A stretch of DNA of 64,000 nucleotides from Diplodia intermedia (Eukaryota; Ascomycota; Dothideomycetes; Botryosphaeriales; Botryosphaeriaceae), in NCBI GenBank assembly GCA_021495925.1, contig JAKEKT010000023.1, positions 248,001 to 312,000 of the forward strand, read 5' to 3'. Position 1 is the stretch's first letter; every line of letters begins with the position of its first letter. The notes under the pieces were generated by a model. That model did not search any database, was not told the DNA's origin, and saw nothing but the letters and a program-made list of their open reading frames with translations. This document shows, piece after piece, positions 20,689 to 30,130 of the stretch. A program made the translations under genes and the position numbers.

Positions 20689-21186
20689 TGCTGCTCACTC
20701 CAGCATCTCAGAGGCGGGAGGGGACGAAGACCATGCAGGGTTCCCAGACGACGTCGCAAACCAATTATCGTGAGCTCTTTCGATTGTTACTCCATATATT
20801 TCTGATTGACTACATAGCACATGCCTACCCTGGCTAGAACGAAACATTCAGCACGTTAATCCTGGCTGTTCCTCTCCGCTTCAACGTATCATTAATTACC
20901 GATTGCTCTTGCGACTGATATTTGTGACCAACTACACGACATGTCGCACCGGCTTTGTTCTCCCAATGTGTACAGTGCACAGTGTGAATGGGATCAACCT
21001 TGGGCAACCGTGGGCTGAGTACTTTACGTCTTGGCCTAAGGCGGGAAAGCTGAGCCAGATGACGTCGATCATAGGCCTTTTATCTCGTCATCTCTTTCGA
21101 TTCTGAAGGGGGAAGAATGCACATGAAGCACCAGCTTCAGACAATGGTACACTCCATGCTCCAGACCAGTCGTCCCCACGTTAGAA
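20689..21186. other. Intergenic, no gene recognised
   Basis: About 0.5 kb of AT-richer sequence between the coiled-coil gene and the TAP pseudogene. No supported frame, repeat or RNA gene seen. Confidence 0.4.
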
Positions 21187-21813
21187 ATGTTACTTCATCG
21201 CATTGCACTGTTTCAGGCCCTTCTTGCCTACACTGGCGCTCACGCTCTGCCATACAACGGAACCCAGAGCCAAGGCATCCAGTGGGGTCCCTGCAAGCTG
21301 AACGGTACCCTTCCCCGGGCGATTGAGGAGAGGTTCTTTCACCGCGAGCCGCCTCGCGAGCGACACGCAAGCGTTTGTGGGCATGTTAGCCGCGCAGAGG
21401 TGGCGGATGAGAGCCGAAGGAGCGCTACCACGCGGGCGGTTTTGATGTCGAGACGAGGAACCACCCGTTGCTGGTCTTGGGAAATACGTGGGATCCGGCG
21501 ACGTCATTTCGGTCGACGGAGAACGCGAGCGAGATCTTTGCGGAGAGCCGTGCTGTTGAGGCATAATGGGCATGGGGTAGGTTTTGGCTTTCTCTTTCTC
21601 TCTTTGCGTTACCTTTCCCCCGTTTCTTCCCCCAAGGAAGTGGGAGTTCTTTTCTCTTGAGCTGATTGGCATGCTAACGGGGTATTGTGTTCGCAGCATA
21701 CCGTGATGGTGCAGCCATCGTGTTGCACGGCGAAGGCGATTGCGGCGTATTTTGTGAACGGAACCTTACCGGAGCCTAACATGGTCTGCGTGCCGGACAT
21801 CCCTCAGTTCTAG
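21187..21813 (+). pseudogene. TAP-family secreted alpha/beta hydrolase, internally deleted
   Basis: Remnant of a secreted tripeptidyl-aminopeptidase-like (TAP) hydrolase. The first ~42 codons are intact: a signal peptide (MLLHRIALFQALLAYTGAHA) and the family opening IQWGPCKLNGTLP. Homology then jumps to the C-terminal TAP module: GMLAAQRWRMRAE, GGFDVETRNHPLLVLGNTWDP and, after an intron at about 21575-21696 ending GTTCGCAG, HTVMVQPSCCTAKAIAAYF and GTLPEPNMVC to a stop at 21811-21813. The several hundred residues carrying the nucleophilic serine are missing. The remaining pieces lie in different frames, with shifts near 21360-21390, 21420-21430 and 21545-21560. The conserved 3' intron and C-terminus show it was once a normal gene. 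No functional enzyme can come from this locus. Confidence 0.8.
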
Positions 21814-22377
21814 GACTTGACCTAGAAGGATATTTTGATGTGAGACGTCAATTGCAGAGGTTGGTCGTTTCGTTCTTGAAGAGTTTCCTGGTAAGCCCGA
21901 TTACGTTTTTCTTTTTAACGCATATGGTTCCTAGATCTATGCAATTCCTTCTTGTATCGTCATTTTTCGCATTGTCTTTGCCAGACACCATTGTTTCATG
22001 ATTATAAGCAACACCAACAGCGATTTCTATTGTTGTTATCTCTTCAGCACCACCTTCGTTATCTCGCCTCCCCCACCCTGTTATCATTTATCTGCTATAG
22101 AATCCTTACTTATATGAGCAGTAGTATGCACTTCGATCTTCACATTGTTCATTGGTCCTTCATTGCAATAGCTAAACAGAAGATCCGAGCAGTCATAGAA
22201 AGTGAATGTGTGAAGAAGTTTCGCATTAAAGGGAAAGAAGCACTTGTCGTTAGGGAATCCAGTTGATCTGGCCATATTCTCCTGTGTCGCTTCTCAACTA
22301 ACCAGATAGAAATCGATCAGCAGTGGCCAGTATCTCGCTCCGGATCTTCACCATACGGTACATGTCTCGACTATTCG
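21814..22377. other. Intergenic, no gene recognised
   Basis: AT-rich stretch of about 560 bases between the pseudogene and the 3' end of the GNAT gene. Short frames only; nothing recognisable. Confidence 0.4.
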
Positions 22378-22908
22378 TTAGAAATTCAGCCCCCACGACT
22401 CGGCCTTCGCCTTCTTCCCGAAGACATCGTGCTCCATTTCCGCCACCTTCTCGAACCCTTCCCGCTGGTAGATCCTCCTCGCCGCCGCCGTCTCGCCGGG
22501 AATCCACAGCAGAACCCGCCGATAGCCCGCCTCCTCGCGCGCGAACTGGACCGCCTGACGGACCAGCCTGGTGCCCACCCGCCTGCCGCGCTCCTCGGGC
22601 TCCACGAGGAGCAGACGCACCATGGCCGACTTCTGCGCCAGGTCGTCCCTGTCGTTGAACAGCATGACGCAGCCGACGAACTTGGCCGCGTCGTCGTGAT
22701 GCCGCTCGGCGATCCAGAGGCGGTCGTGCGACGGGTCGTAGGTGTTGAGGAAGTCGACGCAGGTGCTGTCGACCAGGCCCTCCATGACCTTCGGGTCCCA
22801 GCCGTGCTCGTCGGCGTACAGCGCGCCGTGGCGGGAGATGATGTGGGGGATGTCTTCGGGTCGGTAGGCGCGGAGGCTGATGCCGTTGTCTTCTTGAAAC
22901 GATGCCAT
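22378..22908 (-). CDS. GNAT-family N-acetyltransferase
   Basis: Single-exon 176-residue GCN5-related acetyltransferase; transfers acetyl from acetyl-CoA to an unknown amine. Start MASFQEDNGISLRAYRPEDIP; an in-frame extension to 23031 exists but looks like leader. Family features: N-terminal strand ISLRAYRPEDIPHII, WIAERHHDDAAKFVGCVMLF (beta3-beta4), then MVRLLLVEPEERGRRVGTRLVRQAV, the acetyl-CoA pyrophosphate loop (consensus R/Q-x-x-G-x-G/A, here RGRRVG), and RRIYQREGFEKV near the C-terminus, the usual Y-x-x-x-GF motif. It most resembles MarR-associated GNAT modules, but the substrate cannot be read. Surrounded by non-coding sequence. Confidence 0.85.
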   Translation of the reverse strand: MASFQEDNGISLRAYRPEDIPHIISRHGALYADEHGWDPKVMEGLVDSTCVDFLNTYDPSHDRLWIAERHHDDAAKFVGCVMLFNDRDDLAQKSAMVRLLLVEPEERGRRVGTRLVRQAVQFAREEAGYRRVLLWIPGETAAARRIYQREGFEKVAEMEHDVFGKKAKAESWGLNF

Positions 22909-23771
22909 GCTTGTTGTTGGTGGGATTGTCGTGTTAAACGTTCTTTGTCTCGAATCATGCAAGAAGAGATGGCGAGTTGCGCGACCATATAACTGCCGCG
23001 CCAAGCACAGGGTCAGGGATATGCGGGCCAAGCACGCTTATTTCCAACTGCCGGTAGGGATGGGCAGCGCGCCTAGCGAGCGAGCGATTGTGGCTTGCGA
23101 TCCGATGATAATCATGTCCGATTTTGCGGGGTGCAATCCTCCGTCCTACACTGGATTCGGCTTGTAGCTGGCCCTCGGACCCGGGCCGATGTGCAGAAAA
23201 AAGGAAAGCCCTGCCCCGAACGAGCGCGCCGCGTGGGGGCCATCCATCATTTGCTTTTCGCCGAAAGCCCCCCGGAGATGGCTCCTGAATTAATGGTTCC
23301 CGTCTTTCACCGCCGACGGCGACGTCGTTGCTCTTAAATCTGCCAGCGGCCCGAAAGTATCGCAGAGCTGAACAACTGCGACTTCCAATCAAGGACCCAC
23401 GTCCCAATAAATCGGACGCCGCCCCCTTTTACCGAAACAGATGGCTCTTCCATATTCGTACCCGGACGTGGGGCACTGCGGCGTGGAAGACAACTGTTGT
23501 CGATCGAAATTAGTGGATCAAGATCCCGCCCGCCTCATCCAGATCCCTGTGCCATATCGGCACAGCAAGTCAGTGGTAGCTGACGCTAGTATCTCCAACC
23601 TCAATGGACCGTCCGTAACTCACAAGGAACAAAACACCAAGCCTTTGAAACAGCACTTTAAAGTGAAGCTCAAAATATTTCAGTGACATTGCACCAACGT
23701 ATCAAAAAGAATCAAAACAAGGGGAAAGACTGGACGGAAGAAGACAACACCGGTAGCCACAAGGATTGTTT
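22909..23771. other. Intergenic, no gene recognised
   Basis: About 860 bases upstream of the GNAT gene and downstream of the next minus-strand gene. Short frames only. Confidence 0.4.
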
Positions 23772-24702
23772 TCATCCGGGCAGTTCGACCGGACGTCTCT
23801 GATCTTCCAGCTCTGCCACTTGCTTCTCAATCCCCCCAATCTCCACCGGACCAGCCGAAGGCGACCAAGGAGAGGCTGGCGCCAGTACTGGAAGGGACAA
23901 CACGGCTTCGTGACGCGGCGCTTTCCGTCGGCGTCGTAGTCGCCACCACGAGAAAACGGCGAACAATGCCGCAACCGTCACGACTCCCAGGGCGACGCCT
24001 AAGCCATAGCTCACTTTGAAGCCCGTCCTTCGATCGCTGCCTGCTGCCGGCCCTGTCGAGGTGGGTGTTGCTGCAGTTTCCCCTGCACTGTCCGTCGTTG
24101 CGGCGGGGGCGGTACTTGAGGGAGTGGAGCGTGAAGAGGACGATGAGGTTGAGGCGGGCGGCGGCGACGTGATGGTGGTTTCGGCGGTGTCGTCGCCGTG
24201 AATGATAAAGGTGTCGGAGCCGAAGTCCTCGCAGCCGGCCGAGTACAAGCAGCAATAGGCCTTCTCGTGGCTGCCCGGTGGGTTCGTCGGGTCGGTTTGA
24301 TCAATGAGCATGACATGACCAATGTTGTGATCTACGCCAGTGAACCACGTCAACAATGTTCGGTTTCGCTTTGCGAAGCAAGACTTGCAAAAGAAAGAAA
24401 AAAAAAAAGCTGGTGGAAATGTGTGCATATATACCTAAACACCACCGCGGACAAAAAATCGATTCCCAAGACTCGTCGGTGCAGCTGCCTCGGACGTAGT
24501 CAGAGCTCGGCAATTGGCATAGGCGGTTAGCCAAACAAGTGTTGCCGATAGTGCAGCAGGCGCTTTCATTCTGGTCAGGAAAACATGGGTAGTCTTCGTC
24601 AGCCCGAGACCCGTCCGGATTGTAGCAGGTCTCATTCAAGCTAACCGCGAAGGCCTGCGTTGCCGTCTGTAGCGCGAGAAGCAGGAGCGGCAGATGCGCC
24701 AT
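23772..24702 (-). CDS. Cys-rich secreted/single-pass membrane protein
   Basis: Two exons on the minus strand (24435-24702, 23772-24331), joined in phase 1, give 275 residues. Residues 1-19 form a signal peptide (MAHLPLLLLALQTATQAFA). A Cys-rich ectodomain follows (ETCYNPDG, ACCTIGNTCLANRLCQ, RGSCTDESW, FCPRWCL, then CCLYSAGCEDF), with even Cys spacing suggesting disulfides. A Ser/Thr/Pro stalk (about 135-180), likely O-glycosylated, leads to one transmembrane helix near 195-217 (SYGLGVALGVVTVAALFAVFSWW), a basic RLRRRRK stop-transfer and a cytoplasmic tail of about 55 residues. This architecture is common in uncharacterised Pezizomycotina surface proteins and resembles wall sensors; a sensor role is inference. 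The intron of 103 bp has GTATAT / GCGTAG ends and a T-rich tract. Confidence 0.78.
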
Positions 24703-25349
24703 TGCAACTTGAATCCTGCTTCGCCGCCGCACTGCAGAAAATGAGGTCGGGGAGGGGAAAATGCAAAACAAACATAGCAGAGCGCGAGACTGTTATAAGA
24801 GGCATAACACATCGTGTTACACGCACTGTTTGTTACTGCGGTGCAGCCGGTCCCACTGAAACAAGTAATTGAGCAAATCCTCGGAGTACGAAGAAAGCAC
24901 TTCGCGCCAACCGTAGAGCTTGAATACCCCGCGGCAAAATAGAAAGAGATGAGCGTGAACAGCTGGTAGGAGGACGAGGAAGCACAATGCGGATGGAAGC
25001 ATGGTGCTCAACATCTGGGAACAACACAGAGGCAGGGTCAGTAGCACAAGCTTGTAGCATGTGTAACACAAATGATTAGTCTGCGCGAATCAACGCCACA
25101 TAGTCGCTGACCGCCAGGCTGAAATATCTTCACGAGACAGAGGACGTATCTTGAGTCAAAGATTTAAGCGGGTTTACGAGAGTGACAGGGCTGGTATGGA
25201 GAAGTTGAAGGGTTAAATGATGAGATTCGAAGTATTCGTCGGGCGGCATTGTATTCAGGATTGACTATGAATTGGACCTTAGTCTTCGCTGCGACATCAA
25301 TGCTAATGTTGATCATGCTTCAGTCATGCATCTTTCGGTTTTACTTAGC
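24703..25349. other. Intergenic, possible short signal-peptide frame
   Basis: About 650 bases. A minus-strand frame near 24833-25015 reads MLPSALCFLVLLPAVHAHLF, like a signal peptide, followed by about 40 residues ending KQCV. There is no supporting homology or Cys pattern, so I do not call a gene. Confidence 0.3.
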
Positions 25350-26893
25350 TCATTTCTCAACTTCCGCAAATCCCTTCTCTTCAAGATCCTTCGCATTAGC
25401 ATTCGAGCCCGGCGTGCTAGACTCAGCCAGGATCTCCTTCCCTTCATTCAGCATCCTATACGCAGAAGGGTTCTTCTTCGGCTCACTGGGCCCGCTTGAG
25501 GTGAACTGGTAGCCTCTCAACCTGCAAAATGTTAGCAAAGCGCTCAATAGCCATAAGAATATGGTCCTTACCTCGGGCCCTGACCCGTCTTCTCAGGCAA
25601 CTGATCCACATACACGCGCTCGAATGCAGCTCTATCCTCCTCAAACGTGCCATCCTCAATACTCTTCCGAATGCCGGCAAAGAAGAGGTCCATAACGTGG
25701 TGGTTGTGCACCTGGATGAGCACCCACCCCAGCATCTCCTTGGCGACCAACAAGTGCTGAAGGTAGGCGCGGTGATGCCTGGTACACGCATAACACTCGC
25801 AGCCGGGCGTCAGGGGCGACAGGTCCGCCGCGTGGTGCGGCATCCAAAAATCAATACCCAACGCCCGGCGCTCCTCTCCAGCAGCGGGCGGCGCCGATTT
25901 CACAGGGAAGTCAAAGTCCAGCACGATGCCCGCGTCCGTCGCCTGGCTGACGAAGGGCACGGTGAAGAGGTCCATACCGAGCGAGACGGCATGTAGCAGC
26001 TTCTGCGGCGACGCAGGATTGTCGAGGGCCAAGCGCGGGAGAGCGGCGAGCGGTTCGGGAATGTCGACGAGGGAGGCGACGTCGTAGAGGGCGAGACCGG
26101 AGAGGTGAGGGCGCAGCTGCTCTTCGTCGTCGACCAGCGCGTCCAGGTACCACGACTGTAGTTCTTTGCTGATCGGCAGGATGGGCGCGAAGACGTTGTA
26201 GACGCTGTTGCCCTTCTTGGTCTTGTCGAGCCCGCTTTTGCCCGCCACGATGTCCTTCGTCCAGGCGGTGGTGCGGTCGCCCATCCTGTCCATGCGCTTC
26301 TTGCTGGGCTTGACGTGGCCGTGCATGATATCACCGAGGCCGATGATGATGTCGGGTCGCAGCTTCTGGGCAGCAGAGGCATAGTAGTCGGAGGACAAGG
26401 CTTGGAAGCCTACGGCGGTGTGTATGGAGATGGTGCTGTTGGTGTTGGACGCGGATGCTGTTACGGGTATTATGCGTCGCGGGCCGAGGATGAGCAGGGC
26501 ATCTTGCTGGAGGGAGGCGAAGCGGCGCAATGGGGAATCGTCAGGCTGGCATGGTATGCTGAGGACGGGAGGCGTCTGCTTGGGCGCTCTCTCTATGACT
26601 TCTGGGCTCCGGCGCGAGCAGTCGCGTCAGCGATTGGTGGCGCAGTTGGGCGTGGGAAGCTCACAGTCTTCAAGGGCGATGTAGAAGGAGTTGAGATCGG
26701 TATGCTTCTTCAGCACGTCTGGGGCAAGGTGGGGGACGACGCCTCGAGAAGTGAGGGCGATATGGTGGGGTGTGTTGAGTGTGGTGCGACCTGGTACGGA
26801 AAGCCTGCCTAGTCGGGGAGCAAGCGCGGCAGCAGGCTTGAGGATTTCGAAGTTTAGCATTTCGTCAGGCAGCTGGTGCAGTCTATCTGCCAT
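25350..26893 (-). CDS. qtrt2: Queuine tRNA-ribosyltransferase accessory subunit 2
   Basis: Subunit of the eukaryotic TGT heterodimer that swaps guanine-34 for queuine in GUN-anticodon tRNAs (Asp, Asn, His, Tyr). Three exons on the minus strand (26665-26893, 25572-26598, 25350-25521) give 475 residues in frame; the 66-bp and 50-bp introns have GTGAGC/GAAG and GTAAGG/TGCAG ends. The N-terminal MLNFEILKPAAALAPRLGRL and TPHHIALTSRGVVPHL are typical TGT openings. The barrel includes DIIIGLGDIMHG. GCECYACTRHHRAYLQHLL (about residue 340) is the zinc-binding C-x-C-x2-C...H motif, and LIQVHNHHVMDLFFAGIRKSI is the conserved C-terminal helix. Sequence around the motif fits the accessory QTRT2 branch rather than the catalytic one. 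Fungi salvage queuine from outside. The final ~40 residues are charged and probably disordered. Confidence 0.88.
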
Positions 26894-28540
26894 GTTGAGG
26901 TTCTTGTCGGGCTCGAGCGCAGAGTTGTGCGCGAGCTGGTGCCTGTCATGAGCCGGGGAACTTTCGTGGAGCGCGAGTCAGCGCGTCGATCGATAGTCCC
27001 GAGCATGACTCGACCGGCCTCCCTCCAGGAGATGATCGACTAGTGCTCCAGCATTTTGGAAGATGGATAAACTCTGAATCGGATATAGTGAGCTTGTATC
27101 GATTCAAAAGACTTGGACTCTGCTTACACTCCCTATCCCTCCAAGTTCTTGCAAACGTCTTCACTGAGCCTCTGTGGTGTTCATTCTCAACCCAATGGAA
27201 TCCAGCATCGTGGTACTCTAGCACACTAAAAAAGTGTTAATCTCACGTCGTGGTTCTTCACGCAACAAGACCCGGAAAGAATGGCTGTATTTGGCATAGC
27301 TTCTTAAAATATCACCACACCGTTCCGTCCTGCTTCGACCGGGCCCCTTGGTTCATGAGCTCGCGCACTGGAAACGAGGGTGTAGCAGTGTCCGGCTGAT
27401 GATCTCATCGACGTCTGTCGATCAGAAAATGCTGGACAGCAAACAGCAGGTGTTTCGTTTTGGGGACGGCATGATCTGATAAAAGGAGTGTGCAAAGACA
27501 AAAGAGTAAGGATCAGCCACCCTGTTTCAGACGGCTATTGCCTGTCACGCCAATTCCGCTCCTCCGCTTTTGCACTCCCGGAGTCAGTTCTCCTCTGCTT
27601 GGCACTCGTATGTAATTTTGAGCGCTCCAGCAGCCGTCAAACGCGAAAACATGGCTGTTTTCGTTTAGAGAGTTGGAGTAGGAGGGGTGAAGTTGGGATT
27701 GCCTACTTTGCTCGGCTGCATCGCTTGCTAAGCGAAACAGCAGCCTGCACATCTTGCCGGTCTGGGCAGCTAGGGAGCCTAAAAGCCATCGCACACGGCA
27801 GTCGCAAACGCTTGTGGATAACTATAGAAACAACCAAGCCGGCACCCCGAAAGGCCGTCGCAATCTCCCGACTTCGGTGCCGATGGAGGGGAGATGGACA
27901 GGCCCGGGAGGCGATCCCGGCTAGCAGTGCCAACGACACTCCTCCACGGATTGCCGGCACCACGGCGCGGAAGAGGCAAACGCGGTGAGCTGCCGTGCCT
28001 CGCTGCAACCAACCACAGGCTCGGCTGATATTAAGAAGACTCGCTCTCAGAGCGTCGCAAGCATCCGGGATCGGCCTGGCCCCCGTGCTGGAGATCAGCC
28101 CCCAGACACCCCTTGAAACGCAGCCCGCTCGGCACTTTTTCCACGAAGCGGCTGTCCCCCCGACCTCCAAACATCTGTCGGCGGCCGCTTGTCCCCAAGT
28201 AGATGACACCCCCCAGGCCGCGGCCCTCGTCGATGCCGCCCGAGATGATCAGGAACCGGCGGCTGCTGAGGCCCGGCGGCTGCACCCTGCGGACGTCCCT
28301 CTCATCGCCCTCGGCGCGGCTGCGATCCTGAGTCGCACCTTTCTGCCGCGACCCGTTTCTCTGATGGCGCGTCCTGTCCGGATCAAGGCTTGGCTGTGTT
28401 TGATGTTTCCCCATGGCCAGCCCGGAGTACATAGGAGACGGCCAGCCCGCGTTTCTTGTTTCTCTTGGCCAGCTTCTTCTCTGCCTCTGTCTTTCCCTCT
28501 TTAGTCCTTCTTTTTATTTGGCAGCAGAGCCGCGCTCATC
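26894..28540. promoter_or_regulatory. Divergent intergenic region upstream of rhamnogalacturonase
   Basis: About 1.65 kb between QTRT2 and the GH28 gene, which are divergent. The right third is GC-rich and ends in a CT-rich tract (about 28440-28530) just before the GH28 start, a common fungal promoter feature of strongly expressed genes. Frames on either strand (for example 27703-28209) lack domain character. No further gene seen. Confidence 0.45.
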
Positions 28541-30130
28541 ATGCCTTCGTTCAAGTCTACTCTCGTTTCTGCTCTTGCTCTCGTGCCCGCGCTGGTTGCG
28601 GCCGAGCTGTCCGGCTCTGTCGGCCACCTCACTTCGGCCTCGGACAAGGGCGCCACCAAGACCTGCGATGTCACCGACTACGGCGCCGTGGCCGACAAGA
28701 CCACCGACCTGGGTGTCGCTCTTGCCTCTGCTCACGCCGACTGCAAGGCCGGCGGTCTGGTCGTCATCCCCGAGGGCGACTACGCCATCTCGACCTGGGT
28801 CAAGCTGGCGGGTGGTTCGGCGTGGGCCATGCAGATTGACGGCACCATCTACCGCACCGGCACCGACGGCGGCAACATGATCTTCATCGAGCACACCAGC
28901 GACGTCGAGGTCTTCTCCAGCACCGGCAAGGGCGCCTTCCAGGGCAACGGCTACGAGTTCCACGCCGATGACTCCATCTCCGGCCCCCGTATCCTGCGCT
29001 TCTACGACACCACCGACTTCTCTGTCCACGATCTCGCCCTGGTTGACTCGCCCTCGTTCCACTTCTCCATCGACACGTGCAAGAACGGCGAGATCTACAA
29101 CCTCGCCATCCGCGGCGGCGACCACGGCGGCCTGGACGGCATTGACGTGTGGAGTGACAACATGTGGATCCACGATGTCATGGTCACCAACAAGGACGAG
29201 TGCGTGACCGTCAAGTCGCCCGCCCACAACGTCCTGGTCGAGAACATCTACTGCAACTGGTCGGGTGGCTGTGCCTTCGGATCGCTCTCTGAGGACACCG
29301 ACATCTCCGACATCACCTACCGCAATGTCTACACCGTCAACTCCAACCAGATGATGATGATCAAGTCGTACGGCGGCAGCGGCTCCGTCTCCAACGTCGT
29401 CTTCGACAACTTCATCGGCTACGGCAACGCCTACTCGCTCGACATTGACCAGTACTGGGCGTCCATGAGCGAGGCTTCGGGCGACGGCGTGGCCCTCAAC
29501 AACATCACCTTCAGCAACTGGAAGGGCACTTGCGCCGACGGTGCCGAGCGCGGCCCCATCAAGATCGAGTGCGCTGACGGCGCCCCCTGCACCGACATCT
29601 CCATCACCGACTTCTCCATGTGGACCGAGTCTGGCGACAGCATCTTCTACAGCTGCCGCTCCGCTTACGGCGACGGTGCCTGCCTCGAGGCCTCCGGTGA
29701 CGCCGCCTACGACACCGTCACTACCACCATCGCCGCCGCCCCCGCCGGCTACACCGCCGCCACCATGCCCGACGACATTGAGGACTCGCTTGGCTTCACC
29801 AACTCCATCGAGATCCCCTCTCTGCCCGCCTCCTACTTCCCCGACGTCGCCCCCATCTCGCCGCTCGGTGCTGCCACCGCCGCCGCTGTTGCCGTGAACG
29901 CCAAGTCTAGCAGCTCCTCTGTCGCTGCCGCTACTCCTGCTGCCACCACTCCCGCTACCCCCGCTACCCCTGCTGCCTCCACTCTCGTTACTTCGACCAA
30001 GGCTGCTGCCCCCGCCACCTCGGCTGCTGCTGCTGCCGCTACCCCTGCCGCTTCGGCTCCCGCTAACAACGGCGGTGGCTGGGGTAACTGGGGTGGCTTC
30101 GGCAACTGGGGTGGCCGGGGCAAGAACTAA
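28541..30130 (+). CDS. Rhamnogalacturonase (GH28) with C-terminal extension
   Basis: Secreted GH28 hydrolase of the rhamnogalacturonan hydrolase branch, cleaving GalA-Rha bonds in the pectin backbone. Single exon, 529 residues; signal peptide 1-20 (MPSFKSTLVSALALVPALVAA). The right-handed beta-helix runs from about 38 (CDVTDYGAVADKTTDLG) to 405. Active-site blocks seen: GLDGIDVWSDNMWIHDV (about 197), TNKDECVTVKSPAHNVLVE (about 215), CNWSGGCAFGSL (about 238) and RGPIKIEC (about 336). The KDEC form, rather than polygalacturonase DDC, supports rhamnogalacturonase. The last ~100 residues are an Ala/Thr/Ser/Pro linker ending in a Gly/Trp-rich tail (GGGWGNWGGFGNWGGRGKN), unusual for the family. Codon use is strongly biased to C-ending codons, suggesting high expression. 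Confidence 0.9.
   Translation: MPSFKSTLVSALALVPALVAAELSGSVGHLTSASDKGATKTCDVTDYGAVADKTTDLGVALASAHADCKAGGLVVIPEGDYAISTWVKLAGGSAWAMQIDGTIYRTGTDGGNMIFIEHTSDVEVFSSTGKGAFQGNGYEFHADDSISGPRILRFYDTTDFSVHDLALVDSPSFHFSIDTCKNGEIYNLAIRGGDHGGLDGIDVWSDNMWIHDVMVTNKDECVTVKSPAHNVLVENIYCNWSGGCAFGSLSEDTDISDITYRNVYTVNSNQMMMIKSYGGSGSVSNVVFDNFIGYGNAYSLDIDQYWASMSEASGDGVALNNITFSNWKGTCADGAERGPIKIECADGAPCTDISITDFSMWTESGDSIFYSCRSAYGDGACLEASGDAAYDTVTTTIAAAPAGYTAATMPDDIEDSLGFTNSIEIPSLPASYFPDVAPISPLGAATAAAVAVNAKSSSSSVAAATPAATTPATPATPAASTLVTSTKAAAPATSAAAAAATPAASAPANNGGGWGNWGGFGNWGGRGKN

Noticed and set aside
24833..25015. Short minus-strand frame with a signal-peptide-like start
   Set aside because: No Cys pattern, homology or splice support; too short to separate from chance.
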